Assembly (NCBI GenBank): GCA_043798445.1
Contig: JAZDOQ010000010.1
Span: 1-30,527 of the forward strand
Direction of reading: 5' to 3'
DNA length: 30,527 nt
Source of the DNA: CAIJMI01 sp043798445
Lineage (GTDB): Bacteria; Patescibacteriota; Microgenomatia; UBA10105; UBA927
Below the pieces are notes generated by a model. The model was not told the origin of the DNA and did not search any database. It saw only the letters and a list, made by a program, of their open reading frames with translations. Positions 7,320-14,793 of this stretch are shown here, one piece after another (the stretch's first letter is position 1; the number at the start of each line of letters is the position of its first letter). The translations under genes were made by a program, and so were the position numbers.

Positions 7320-10307
7320 CTATTTCTTTGATGTTTCAGGAATGGTAATCGTTTCTTCAACACCACGCTTTAATACAAAATCTTCAAAAATAAAGACTTC
7401 TCTATCACCGTTTTTAAACGTACGTCGGTATCCTTCTTCAATAGAAGGAACCTGGGTTACAACATAGGGGTTCTGGCGATACATGTGCCACAACGCATCA
7501 TTCATACCAGTCGGATAGATCCAGGCACGGCCATATCGGATTGGCATGTTCACAATATAAAAATTCTTGATATTCTGTGGGGGCCATGCTTCTTTCTTGA
7601 TAACTCGAAGCGACTGCTCAACGACACTTCCTGCTTTCTGCCAATCCCTACTGAGTGCAGTGACTTCACGGACATTAAACGCGATAAGTGAGGCAACGGC
7701 AATAACAATAATCATTTTTCCAACAAATCGCATGTTGTCCCATATCGCATCAATGATCCCGACAAGACCAAGAATAAGAAACATTGATGGAATATACGCA
7801 TATCGTTCCGCCATGCCTCCAAGGGGAATATACGCAGCAAACGCGATAATATAGCAGAAGAACCACGCGACAATCTTCTTATGCTCCCAAAGCCATGATT
7901 TTAATGACCACCCGACGCGAAGAATGATAAGGGCAATAAGAAATGCTCCTGCTGATATTTCTTTCAAATATGTTTTTGTTGCAAGCCGTAGCGTGTTAAA
8001 TTGTTCAATGACCGTTGGTCCAACAAATATCGCTATCGTGTATCCGATACCGTTAGCAACACTATTGATAAAGAACGTCGATATTTTGTACCCATAATCA
8101 CCTTCTAAAGGTACAGCAGCTGCTGCTTTTCTCACCCACCAATAGCCAGGAACAAATAATAAATACACCCAATTCCAGATTATCTTTGGTTGCCACATCA
8201 TGCTGACAACAAAAAGAATAACTGGCGCCGTTACCATACCATCATAGGAAAGCATTGATAACCATAATGCAACAATGGAACCAATTACAAAAAACACATT
8301 CCATTTTCTTTTAAAAACAGCTTCAATCCGTAATGAGACAGCTGCAATAAGGAAAAATCCTGCAAGCATACTGCTTTGTCCGGATATCCAATACACATTT
8401 TCATGATGGATGGATAATGCAGCAAATAATAACGCACCAATCCAAGCAAGTAGCTTTCTTACCTTCATGCGAAGCTGTATCTGGTACAACATGAGTGCTG
8501 TTGCGGAAAGCAACATAACAGACGCTACGTGATATACAAACGGCTTTAACCAAAAGACACTAAACATCGTAAAATACCATAACTTTGGAATAGGGCGATA
8601 GAAAAATCCTTGAGAATTCGTAAAATATCCAAGGATATCTTTTGGTACACTCTCTGCGGCCCACCGAAGCCATGTAAAATCATCACCTATGAAATATAAA
8701 CCGAATGTTCTTCTCCAAATAATCCAAATCGCCAAAACGAGATAACATAGAATCGATATCTTTCGCGTTGCCAGATGCCATAGATATTTAAAATATGTAA
8801 GGTGAAATGGTTTTTTGGCAACAAGCATCGCTGTTGCTATACCAAGAAGAATCCATAATGTATAGGCAACCTTTGATGCCTCAAAAACATCAATGAGAAC
8901 CGCATTACATAGAAGCCCAACAATACCTGCATATACTCCAATTACAAATGCGCTTTCCATTGGTGCCAGCAAGCTTCTTCGTTTTACAAACAGTAAAAAC
9001 GATGCTGCAAAAATACTAAGAAACGCGATGCTTCCAATAACTCCTGTTTCTCCAAGCATCCGATGATAATCTCCATCAGCCGCAACAGATAATGAAGAGT
9101 AACCGCTGCCTAAAAGGATATTCCGTTTAAATGCCTCAATTGCTTTTGGCCATTGTCCTTGGAACCTTGTGGTTATTGAAATGTCATACACCAGTGCTTT
9201 TTGAATAAGAAAACTCCCAGAAACCGTTGCCACTTCTCCGGCCGCTCCAGGAATATTTTTGCTTTTGTACAGTTGCACGGTCTTCACTTGATTATCTGAT
9301 GATCCCCCGGCAAGACTAAGATATTCACTACCCGTTGGTAACGTTTCCTCAGCAGGAGACTCACTTTCTGATAATGTAGCCTTCGTACCGGTTAATGAAT
9401 CAAGTGTGCCAATTGGTTTACCTGTTGAAAGGTCAACAACGACATCGCTCACCCTAAATGTTTTGTAGAATCGTTCTGACGCTCCACTCGTGAAGCTCAT
9501 AATAAGAAGGCTCAATACAATCATCGGAACAATCAAAAGTGCTCGTTTCTGCCAAAGAAGCATGACCGACATAACGATCAGATACACCCCAAATGACACA
9601 CGGGAAGCCGTAAAGAGAAGCATAATAAGACCTAGTAATGCGAGGACAAAGAATCCGATTTTCTTCCATAGCTTATCCACGCCAAAGATAAAGCTTCCCA
9701 TGATGGGAATAACCATTACAAGGTATGCGGCCAAATCATAGTGCCCACCGAATGTAGATGGAAACCGCGCTGTTGGAGGAAGACGTAGAGGTACGCCTTT
9801 TGCAAACTCTTCATTCATGGTAAGGAAAGCAGGAAATCCTAAAAATTTCTGTCCGAATCCATAGAGAATAATGACTATATACGAGCCAATGAATGTCCAC
9901 AAAAACGGGAGAAGCAATGGTTTCCTTCGAAATGCCTCATACGCAATAAAACATACGATCATATATTCAATGCGCCGTGCATAATGAAGTAATGCTAAAT
10001 GAGGAAACATTCCTGTTAAATGAGGAAATATAAACAATATCGCGTTTGCAACTGATATTCCTCCAATAATCCAGTATGTAAGTATTGGAATTTTAAGCGG
10101 ATTATTGCTTATTCGTTTTTCTCTAATCATCGTCACGAGAAGAAATCCAGCTGATAGTAAAATAAGAAAGTCTTCAAGCCGAATATAGACCCATGACCGA
10201 ACAACATTAATCAGTGGTAATTTTGGATACAGCGGAATAAACGCTAATAAAAATAACGTTATGACATATAACCCATACTCATTACACCAGTGTATAAGCT
10301 TCCGCAT
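7320..10307 (-). CDS. Fusion: O-antigen polymerase/ligase (Wzy/WaaL-like) plus TMTC-like GT-C glycosyltransferase
   Basis: One uninterrupted 995-aa reading frame with two membrane modules. Residues 1-495 look like an O-antigen ligase/polymerase: many helices, RFPSTFGGHYDLAAYL (181-196), a large extracytoplasmic loop (about 270-378) rich in Ser, Thr and Gly, and the Wzy_C region RFQGQWPKAIEAF with GSGYSSLS and DGDYHRMLGETGVIG (381-425). Residues 515-995 form a second module. It has a GDDF loop (541-544) after its first helix, HHENVYWISGQSSMLAG (634-650), which resembles the HxEAVAWISGR block of TMTC-type enzymes, and GGMAERYAYIPS (830-841), matching their ERxLYLPS block. A short soluble tail ends the protein. 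The first module would join lipid-linked glycans and the second would add a sugar from a polyprenyl-phosphate donor. Its start overlaps the preceding GT2 by 26 bases, with no visible ribosome site. Whether it polymerises or ligates cannot be told. Confidence 0.8.
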   Translation of the reverse strand: MRKLIHWCNEYGLYVITLFLLAFIPLYPKLPLINVVRSWVYIRLEDFLILLSAGFLLVTMIREKRISNNPLKIPILTYWIIGGISVANAILFIFPHLTGMFPHLALLHYARRIEYMIVCFIAYEAFRRKPLLLPFLWTFIGSYIVIILYGFGQKFLGFPAFLTMNEEFAKGVPLRLPPTARFPSTFGGHYDLAAYLVMVIPIMGSFIFGVDKLWKKIGFFVLALLGLIMLLFTASRVSFGVYLIVMSVMLLWQKRALLIVPMIVLSLLIMSFTSGASERFYKTFRVSDVVVDLSTGKPIGTLDSLTGTKATLSESESPAEETLPTGSEYLSLAGGSSDNQVKTVQLYKSKNIPGAAGEVATVSGSFLIQKALVYDISITTRFQGQWPKAIEAFKRNILLGSGYSSLSVAADGDYHRMLGETGVIGSIAFLSIFAASFLLFVKRRSLLAPMESAFVIGVYAGIVGLLCNAVLIDVFEASKVAYTLWILLGIATAMLVAKKPFHLTYFKYLWHLATRKISILCYLVLAIWIIWRRTFGLYFIGDDFTWLRWAAESVPKDILGYFTNSQGFFYRPIPKLWYFTMFSVFWLKPFVYHVASVMLLSATALMLYQIQLRMKVRKLLAWIGALLFAALSIHHENVYWISGQSSMLAGFFLIAAVSLRIEAVFKRKWNVFFVIGSIVALWLSMLSYDGMVTAPVILFVVSMMWQPKIIWNWVYLLFVPGYWWVRKAAAAVPLEGDYGYKISTFFINSVANGIGYTIAIFVGPTVIEQFNTLRLATKTYLKEISAGAFLIALIILRVGWSLKSWLWEHKKIVAWFFCYIIAFAAYIPLGGMAERYAYIPSMFLILGLVGIIDAIWDNMRFVGKMIIVIAVASLIAFNVREVTALSRDWQKAGSVVEQSLRVIKKEAWPPQNIKNFYIVNMPIRYGRAWIYPTGMNDALWHMYRQNPYVVTQVPSIEEGYRRTFKNGDREVFIFEDFVLKRGVEETITIPETSKK

Positions 10308-11148
10308 AGGTTTTTTTCAAATAGTCACTTCCTGTCAAATACCCAATTGCTATTGAAATAAGTGCTTTCTTCTTTAATAATATCCGAAGAAAAAACAGCG
10401 CAAATTTTGAATAATGTTTTTTGTATACAAACACCATACCTTTGTAGATATTTAATACCGGCCCGGTTCGTTTGTTTGTCGAACTCCCGCCTCCAAGATG
10501 CACAATCTGTGATCCGGGATAAAAATACGTTCGATATCCCTTTTTCCGTGCACGCATTAACAAATCTATCTCTTCCATATACATAAATATATTTTCGTCA
10601 AATAACAAATCATCCATAAACAATTTTTTTGAAGCAATGATACATGCACCTGATACCCAATCAACAAACCGTGTCTTATTTGGTGACCAACGGGTTAAGC
10701 CTATGACGTCACCTTTTAGAAATAACGCTGCAAAAATTACAGGCAATGTCAGAAACGGTCCACAGGATGTCTGTGGTGACCGATCCATGTTAAGAAGCTT
10801 TGGTCCAACAAACATTCGTGGATGATTCTTTGAAAACTCATATAACTTTGGAATAGATTTGTTTATCGCAAGCGTGTCTGAATTGATAAGAAGGAAATAC
10901 GTTCCTTTTGCTCTTCTCATCCCTTGATTATTGGCGCGTCCAAATCCAACATTTTCACTATTATAGATAGTCACTACTTCAGGATATTTTTTCTCCAACA
11001 TCTCCCGTGATCCGTCAGTTGATACATTATCAACGACTATGATCTCGTAGATAATAGAAGATCCGGACAAACTTTTCTTTATTGACGTTAAGCACTCATC
11101 TGTAAGTTTTTTTGTGTTGTAACTGACAATAATTATTGATAAATCCAT
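10282..11148 (-). CDS. GT2 family glycosyltransferase (rhamnosyltransferase-like)
   Basis: A 288-aa GT-A enzyme related to the other GT2 at 3801-4679. It opens with MDLSIIIVSYNTKKLTDEC, has VVDNVSTDGS in the nucleotide site, ENVGFGRANNQGMRRAKG, the metal-site equivalent LLINSDT, and FMYMEEIDLLMRARKKGY in the acceptor/base region (E-E in place of E-D). A hydrophobic stretch near the C-terminus (FALFFLRILLKKKALISIAIGYL) suggests membrane contact. Its last 26 bases overlap the start of the polymerase/GT-C fusion gene, and it follows the acetyltransferase by 6 bases. It probably adds one residue of the repeat unit in the cytoplasm. Donor unknown. Confidence 0.87.
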   Translation of the reverse strand: MDLSIIIVSYNTKKLTDECLTSIKKSLSGSSIIYEIIVVDNVSTDGSREMLEKKYPEVVTIYNSENVGFGRANNQGMRRAKGTYFLLINSDTLAINKSIPKLYEFSKNHPRMFVGPKLLNMDRSPQTSCGPFLTLPVIFAALFLKGDVIGLTRWSPNKTRFVDWVSGACIIASKKLFMDDLLFDENIFMYMEEIDLLMRARKKGYRTYFYPGSQIVHLGGGSSTNKRTGPVLNIYKGMVFVYKKHYSKFALFFLRILLKKKALISIAIGYLTGSDYLKKTYAEAYTLV

Positions 11149-11154
11149 GGTGCT

Positions 11155-11751
11155 TTATTGGAATAACCGTGCAAATTTGAGAGTATATCGGAGATCGTGA
11201 CTTCGTTCCTTAATAAACTTAGCAGGCACTCCTCCGACTACTGCGTATGCTGGGACATCTTTTGTCACAACCGCTCCGCTTGCTACCACCGCACCCTTTC
11301 CAATCGTTACTCCAGGCAATATCGTTACTCTTGTTCCAATCACCACATAGTCTTCGATGACTACAGGAGCGCCAATTGGTACAAAATCCGGACTGTCGAT
11401 ATCATGTTCCATGGTATAAATACGCACTTCCCCAGCAATGGATACATTGCTCCCTATACGAAGTGGTCTCACTATAGGATTTAGGAATTCTTTGCTATAG
11501 GACACGATATCTTTTTTCCTTTTTTCTTCCCGGACGGAACGCCCATCTAGGAATGCGTCGTTCCCGATGATTGTGTTATTCCCTATTTCGATTCCTGATG
11601 GCTTATTAAACTCAGCTCGCCAATGAATAGACGTGTTTTCTCCAATTTTGATTCTGTAGAGATGTCGATACAGGAATAAACGAATAGTGTGGCTTGGAAT
11701 ATATCCTGTGAGTGTTGCAAAATACACCCATAAATCAATGAAAAACCTCAT
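11155..11751 (-). CDS. Left-handed beta-helix O-acetyltransferase (WcaF/maltose acetyltransferase type)
   Basis: A 198-aa acyltransferase, predicted to move an acetyl group from acetyl-CoA to a sugar hydroxyl of the glycan or a precursor. Hexapeptide repeats are visible as IGENTSI, IEIGNNTIIGNDAFL, IGSNVSIAGEVRI, VVIEDYVVIG and ILPGVTIGKGAVVASGAVV. The probable catalytic His is H116 in YTMEHDIDSP. The C-terminal cap VGGVPAKFI (172-180) is standard. A charged 25-residue stretch (about 71-95) interrupts the coils and is longer than usual for small members. The start is supported by an AAGGAG site 7 bases upstream and by the ATGA overlap with the preceding GT4 stop. Active trimers are typical of this family. 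Confidence 0.88.
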   Translation of the reverse strand: MRFFIDLWVYFATLTGYIPSHTIRLFLYRHLYRIKIGENTSIHWRAEFNKPSGIEIGNNTIIGNDAFLDGRSVREEKRKKDIVSYSKEFLNPIVRPLRIGSNVSIAGEVRIYTMEHDIDSPDFVPIGAPVVIEDYVVIGTRVTILPGVTIGKGAVVASGAVVTKDVPAYAVVGGVPAKFIKERSHDLRYTLKFARLFQ

Positions 11752-12893
11752 GATTTTGCTCCTTTCCCAACGCGTTCCAGTATTTCAAGTGTCTGTTTTG
11801 CTGCTTCCTCCCAGGTAAACTTTTTTACTTGCTCTAGTCCTTTTTTTACTCGCGCTCTCCCTTGAATGAGATTCCGTTGCCGTACTGCAATCAACAACCC
11901 CTTAACGATGCTTGGAACATCCTCCGGAGTCACGTAAATACCTGCCTTTCCCGCTATTTCAGGCAGACTTGAAACAGAACTGACCACGACTGGGCATCCT
12001 TGCGCCATAGCCTCAAGTACCGGCAGTCCAAAGCCTTCGTAGAGGCTGGGAAGGGCAAAACACAGGGCGTTTTTGTATAAAGCTGGTAAGTCGCTATCAG
12101 GCACGAAATCGAGGAATTTCACTTGTTTTTCCACGCCATATTTCTTCGGTGCTTCCAAAATCTCCTCATACAGCCACCCCTTTTTGCCAACAATGACAAG
12201 ATCAATGACGCCAAATTTCTGTTTATTGAGCTTTAAAAACGTTGAGAAAGCCTCAATGAGGCGAGTAAAGTTTTTCCTCGGCTGGATCGTGCCTACTGAG
12301 AGGATGTAATGCTTGGCGATATTGTATTTTTCAGTCTTGCCCATAGCGTCGTAGGTTTTGCTTAATCCTGGATATGTGACATGCACCTGACCTTCAGGCA
12401 CATGGTATGTGTCAATTATAGCATTTTTACTAAACTCGCTGATGGTACAGATAGCTGCAGCGTGTGCTGCAGAATACTTCGTCCAGTGCGTAAGCTGATG
12501 AATATCCTTTGCTTTAAAGAGTTCCGGATACGATAAATACGATAAATCCATGATAGACATCACCCGAGGGATGGACGTAAAACGAGGAATATAGTGGGTT
12601 GGCGTAAACACAACATCAGCAGATGGACTGTCTTTTTTCAATGCCAATGGCAATCCAATAAATGTCCATAGTTTTGTCGGTCCTACTACATGATATTGCC
12701 ACCATGTGGTCTCTTTTGGCATGTCAGGAAGTGGCTCTTTCGGGAGATAAATACGAAATGTATGCTTCGTTTGCCCTTCTGGGACCTGCTTTTTGACTAA
12801 TTCATAAAGATTACACAGTATTTCGTACGCATACCGACCGATTCCAACTCGGGCTTTTACATTTGCTTCATATCCATCAATTGAAATAATCAT
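11748..12893 (-). CDS. GT4 family glycosyltransferase (mannosyltransferase-B-like)
   Basis: A complete 381-aa GT-B enzyme. The N-terminal domain carries the ARVGIGRYAYE loop (14-24) and MDLSYLSYPE (115-124). HVTYPGLSKTYD (171-182) marks the end of the first domain. HYILSVGTIQPRKN (205-218) opens the donor domain, and SLYEGFGLPVLEA (293-305) is the donor-phosphate and EX7E motif. The motif pattern matches a cytoplasmic GT4 transferase using a GDP- or UDP-sugar. It begins inside the stop codon of a gene encoding only the first half of a closely similar protein (ATGA at 12890-12893), so the two are probably co-translated. Its own stop overlaps the acetyltransferase start. Both GT-B domains and all core motifs are present, so it should be active by itself. 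Confidence 0.88.
   Translation of the reverse strand: MIISIDGYEANVKARVGIGRYAYEILCNLYELVKKQVPEGQTKHTFRIYLPKEPLPDMPKETTWWQYHVVGPTKLWTFIGLPLALKKDSPSADVVFTPTHYIPRFTSIPRVMSIMDLSYLSYPELFKAKDIHQLTHWTKYSAAHAAAICTISEFSKNAIIDTYHVPEGQVHVTYPGLSKTYDAMGKTEKYNIAKHYILSVGTIQPRKNFTRLIEAFSTFLKLNKQKFGVIDLVIVGKKGWLYEEILEAPKKYGVEKQVKFLDFVPDSDLPALYKNALCFALPSLYEGFGLPVLEAMAQGCPVVVSSVSSLPEIAGKAGIYVTPEDVPSIVKGLLIAVRQRNLIQGRARVKKGLEQVKKFTWEEAAKQTLEILERVGKGAKS
11759..11764 (-). promoter_or_regulatory. Strong ribosome binding site (AAGGAG) for the acetyltransferase
   Basis: On the minus strand AAGGAG stands 7 bases before the ATG at 11751, inside the coding end of the upstream GT4. It fixes the acetyltransferase start and shows that this organism uses canonical Shine-Dalgarno sites at some internal genes. 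Confidence 0.7.
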
Positions 12894-13444
12894 ATGGTGC
12901 TTGAATACCCAGGATATACAACAAATAATTTATTCTTTTTAATACCAATGTATTCTTCTACATCGTTTTTTGTAGCCTCGGAATCACATAAAAATACGGA
13001 ACACTCTTGAAGTGCGTGAAGGAGGCGTCTACGCTGCACCGCAACAATTTTTTTATGGAAGCTTTCCGGGAAGTGAAGGAAACTCACATCGTGAATTGTC
13101 GTCATCCCAATAGCGTTACCTAATGGTGGTTGTGTCCAATCACTGGACCAAAACACGTCGACCTTACCAATTAACCATTGAATGGGAATAATGTGTAGCT
13201 TATTCCAGAGAAAATCAAGGAATGTTGGCGGTAATGATACGATCTTCACCTCTATGTTTGAAGCTCTTTTTTGGATCGCACGCACGAATTTCTGAATGCT
13301 TTTTTTTTGCCTGAGCGTTCCTGCAAAAAGCACAAAGTCGTGCTGTGGAGCAAGCGCAATAAGTCGAGGGATGAGTTCGCGGACATACTTTCCCACACCG
13401 GTTCCCTCGTACACTGCCTGACTGATATCGATACCGATACGCAT
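12890..13444 (-). CDS. Half GT4 protein: N-terminal acceptor domain only
   Basis: 184 aa that match only the first Rossmann domain of a GT4 enzyme: MRIGIDISQAVYEGTGVGKY with the glycine loop at 14-20, IHDVSFLHFPE at 117-127, DSEATKNDV at 154-162 and VYPG at 176-179. The frame then stops, just where the complete neighbour has its inter-domain linker. The donor-binding domain with the EX7E motif is absent, and the sequence downstream is the start of the next full GT4, joined by ATGA. A lone acceptor domain should not catalyse by itself. It may be a broken gene, or a partner subunit that borrows a donor domain, as in split transferases such as Alg13/Alg14 or PssD/PssE. The open frame, tidy end at a domain boundary and translational coupling favour an expressed protein; this is inference. 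It is the first gene after the repeat-bearing intergenic region. Confidence 0.75.
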   Translation of the reverse strand: MRIGIDISQAVYEGTGVGKYVRELIPRLIALAPQHDFVLFAGTLRQKKSIQKFVRAIQKRASNIEVKIVSLPPTFLDFLWNKLHIIPIQWLIGKVDVFWSSDWTQPPLGNAIGMTTIHDVSFLHFPESFHKKIVAVQRRRLLHALQECSVFLCDSEATKNDVEEYIGIKKNKLFVVYPGYSSTI

Positions 13445-13451
13445 ACTTACA

Positions 13452-13457
13452 AGTATA
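13452..13457 (-). promoter_or_regulatory. Possible -10 element for a near-leaderless transcript of the half-GT4 operon
   Basis: TATACT on the minus strand is followed by 7 bases and then the ATG at 13444. A transcript begun from it would start at or very near the start codon, and no Shine-Dalgarno is present. No convincing -35 lies 16-18 bases upstream. This is a weak, composition-prone signal. Confidence 0.3.
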
Positions 13458-13527
13458 TCGTATGTGAAGGAAAAAACGCACTATCTGTACATACGGGATT
13501 CGTAATTATTTGATTTCAGGGATATTG

Positions 13528-13571
13528 ATAATAGACGAATAATGGACGATTATTGGACGATTATTGGACGA
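13528..13571. repeat. Four 11-bp tandem direct repeats in the intergenic region
   Basis: On the plus strand the four units are ATAATAGACGA, ATAATGGACGA, TTATTGGACGA and TTATTGGACGA, end to end for 44 bases. Read on the minus strand each unit is TCGTCYA plus a 4-base AT-rich spacer, so the same face of the helix is presented about once per turn. That layout resembles binding sites of PhoB/OmpR-type response regulators (7-base core plus 4-base spacer). They lie 84-127 bases upstream of the half-GT4 start and overlap the candidate promoter. A chance microsatellite-like expansion is the alternative. Confidence 0.85.
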
Positions 13572-13577
13572 TTGTCA
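13548..13577 (-). promoter_or_regulatory. Candidate sigma-70 promoter overlapping the 11-bp repeats
   Basis: The minus strand reads TTGACA (a perfect -35), an 18-base spacer and AATAAT (5 of 6 to the -10 consensus), ahead of the half-GT4 gene and just downstream of galE. The spacer and -10 are made of the tandem repeats. A regulator bound to the repeats would therefore sit on the promoter core, which suggests repression or a regulated promoter. It would begin the 13444-1 transcription unit, with a 5' leader of about 97 bases. Confidence 0.5.
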
Positions 13578-13588
13578 ACCTGGCCAAG

Positions 13589-14572
13589 CTACTTTTCGTA
13601 CCCATTTTTGTGGCTTTCGTGCCATTTCCAGACAGTTTCGATAATTACCTCCGGAGTCGTGTATTTCGGTTCCCATCCAAGAAGCGATTTTGCTTTTGTG
13701 TTATCTGCATAGATTGCATCCGGATCTCCCCATCGGCGCTCTTTGTTTTGAATATTCAACTTCTTCCCAGTCACCTTCTCAATAGCCTGCAGCACCTCTA
13801 GATTGGAATAGCCTTTGCCCACTCCCAAATTGACGGTTAATGACGTGTCATTTTTTACGATATATTCAACAGCTTTTAGATGTGCATCGGCAAGATCTGA
13901 TACATGGATATAGTCACGGATACAGGTTCCGTCCGGTGTTTTGTAATCACGACCAAAGACATAAAACGGTTCCCCATGCAAAATGGCGTTTATCGCGACC
14001 GGAATAATATGAGTTTCTGGCTGATGGTCTTCACCAAGTGACCCGTCCGGTGTAGCTCCACAGGCGTTAAAATACCGAAGTCTCGCATATCGAATACCAT
14101 GAATTTTTTCATACCATTCGAGTATTTCTTCAAAATTCCTTTTCGATGCACCATAGACAGACGCTGGCACAATCGGTGACTCTTCTGTTACCGGTAAATC
14201 TTTAGGAAAACCGTATACTGCGCAGGTTGAAGAAAAAATGATGCGTTTACACTCATGGGTTCGCATTGCTTCAAGAAGATTTAATCCTCCGTCGATATTG
14301 TTATGGAAATATTCGTACGGTTTCTGCATGGAATCACCAGGCAAGGTTAATGCAGCAAAATGAATGACCGCATCAAATGTCATTTCAGAAAACACGTGTT
14401 CTATGTCCCCTTTATTTCGCAAGTCTCCAACAATGAGCTTTGTATCCCCGACAGCTTCTTTATGCCCGGTTGTCATGTTATCAAACACGACGGTCTCATG
14501 ACCCTGTGCACGAAGTGATGCATTTGCCACTGATCCAATATATCCAGCTCCCCCTGTGATTAAGAATTTCAT
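13589..14572 (-). CDS. galE: UDP-glucose 4-epimerase
   Basis: Interconverts UDP-glucose and UDP-galactose (or the N-acetylated pair) with bound NAD in the cytoplasm. This is a 327-aa extended SDR: GGAGYIG (7-13) binds NAD, SSTCAVYG (114-121) carries the catalytic Ser/Thr, and YGASK (140-144) is the YxxxK motif. FNACGATPDGSLGEDH is the GalE-type substrate loop. The start is placed at ATG 14572 because AAGGAG lies 8 bases upstream and the product then starts MKFLITGG. A longer frame from 14641 would add 23 unrelated residues over the preceding small gene. Its ATG overlaps that gene's stop (ATGA). It supplies galactosyl donors to the transferases in this locus. The TAG stop is followed by the repeat-bearing intergenic region. 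Confidence 0.93.
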   Translation of the reverse strand: MKFLITGGAGYIGSVANASLRAQGHETVVFDNMTTGHKEAVGDTKLIVGDLRNKGDIEHVFSEMTFDAVIHFAALTLPGDSMQKPYEYFHNNIDGGLNLLEAMRTHECKRIIFSSTCAVYGFPKDLPVTEESPIVPASVYGASKRNFEEILEWYEKIHGIRYARLRYFNACGATPDGSLGEDHQPETHIIPVAINAILHGEPFYVFGRDYKTPDGTCIRDYIHVSDLADAHLKAVEYIVKNDTSLTVNLGVGKGYSNLEVLQAIEKVTGKKLNIQNKERRWGDPDAIYADNTKAKSLLGWEPKYTTPEVIIETVWKWHESHKNGYEK

Positions 14573-14793
14573 ACCGTTTTCTCCTTCCCTTTCACGATAC
14601 TTAATATTATACCAACAAAAACAAACGCGGCACCGTACCAAACCAATCGTTCACCTGTAAAAAATATCCATGTTGCAAACAATGGAATAGCAAGAAGAAA
14701 ACACAAAAGACCAGCGCTGACAAACAGTTTTTCACGACGGAGTACAAGAAGGATACATAATACTATGATAAAACCAATATCTTGTGGCTTCAT
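14569..14793 (-). CDS. Small membrane protein between UXS-like and GalE genes
   Basis: 74 aa with three hydrophobic stretches (about 5-18, 23-46 and 52-67) separated by short basic or charged turns (LRREK, TGERL) and a basic tail GKGKEKTV region. No catalytic motif or known family is recognised. That it is a real gene is supported by its junctions: it starts in the stop codon of the UXS-like gene and ends in the start codon of galE, both ATGA overlaps. It might anchor or scaffold the two nucleotide-sugar enzymes at the membrane, or be part of a small transporter, but this is speculation. No strong ribosome site is present, so translation probably depends on the gene before it. Confidence 0.75.
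   Translation of the reverse strand: MKPQDIGFIIVLCILLVLRREKLFVSAGLLCFLLAIPLFATWIFFTGERLVWYGAAFVFVGIILSIVKGKEKTV
14581..14586 (-). promoter_or_regulatory. Ribosome binding site (AAGGAG) that fixes the galE start
   Basis: AAGGAG on the minus strand lies 8 bases before ATG 14572, within the 3' end of the small membrane-protein gene. It argues against the upstream start at 14641. Confidence 0.75.

Noticed and set aside
7312..7366. Longer N-terminus for the PMT-type GT-C gene, starting at 7366
   Set aside because: The extra 18 residues overlap the previous gene and delay the first helix. The internal ATG at 7312 gives a normal helix-first protein.
14573..14641. Longer N-terminus for GalE, starting at 14641
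   Set aside because: The extra residues are unlike any GalE N-terminus, and an ideal AAGGAG site stands before ATG 14572.
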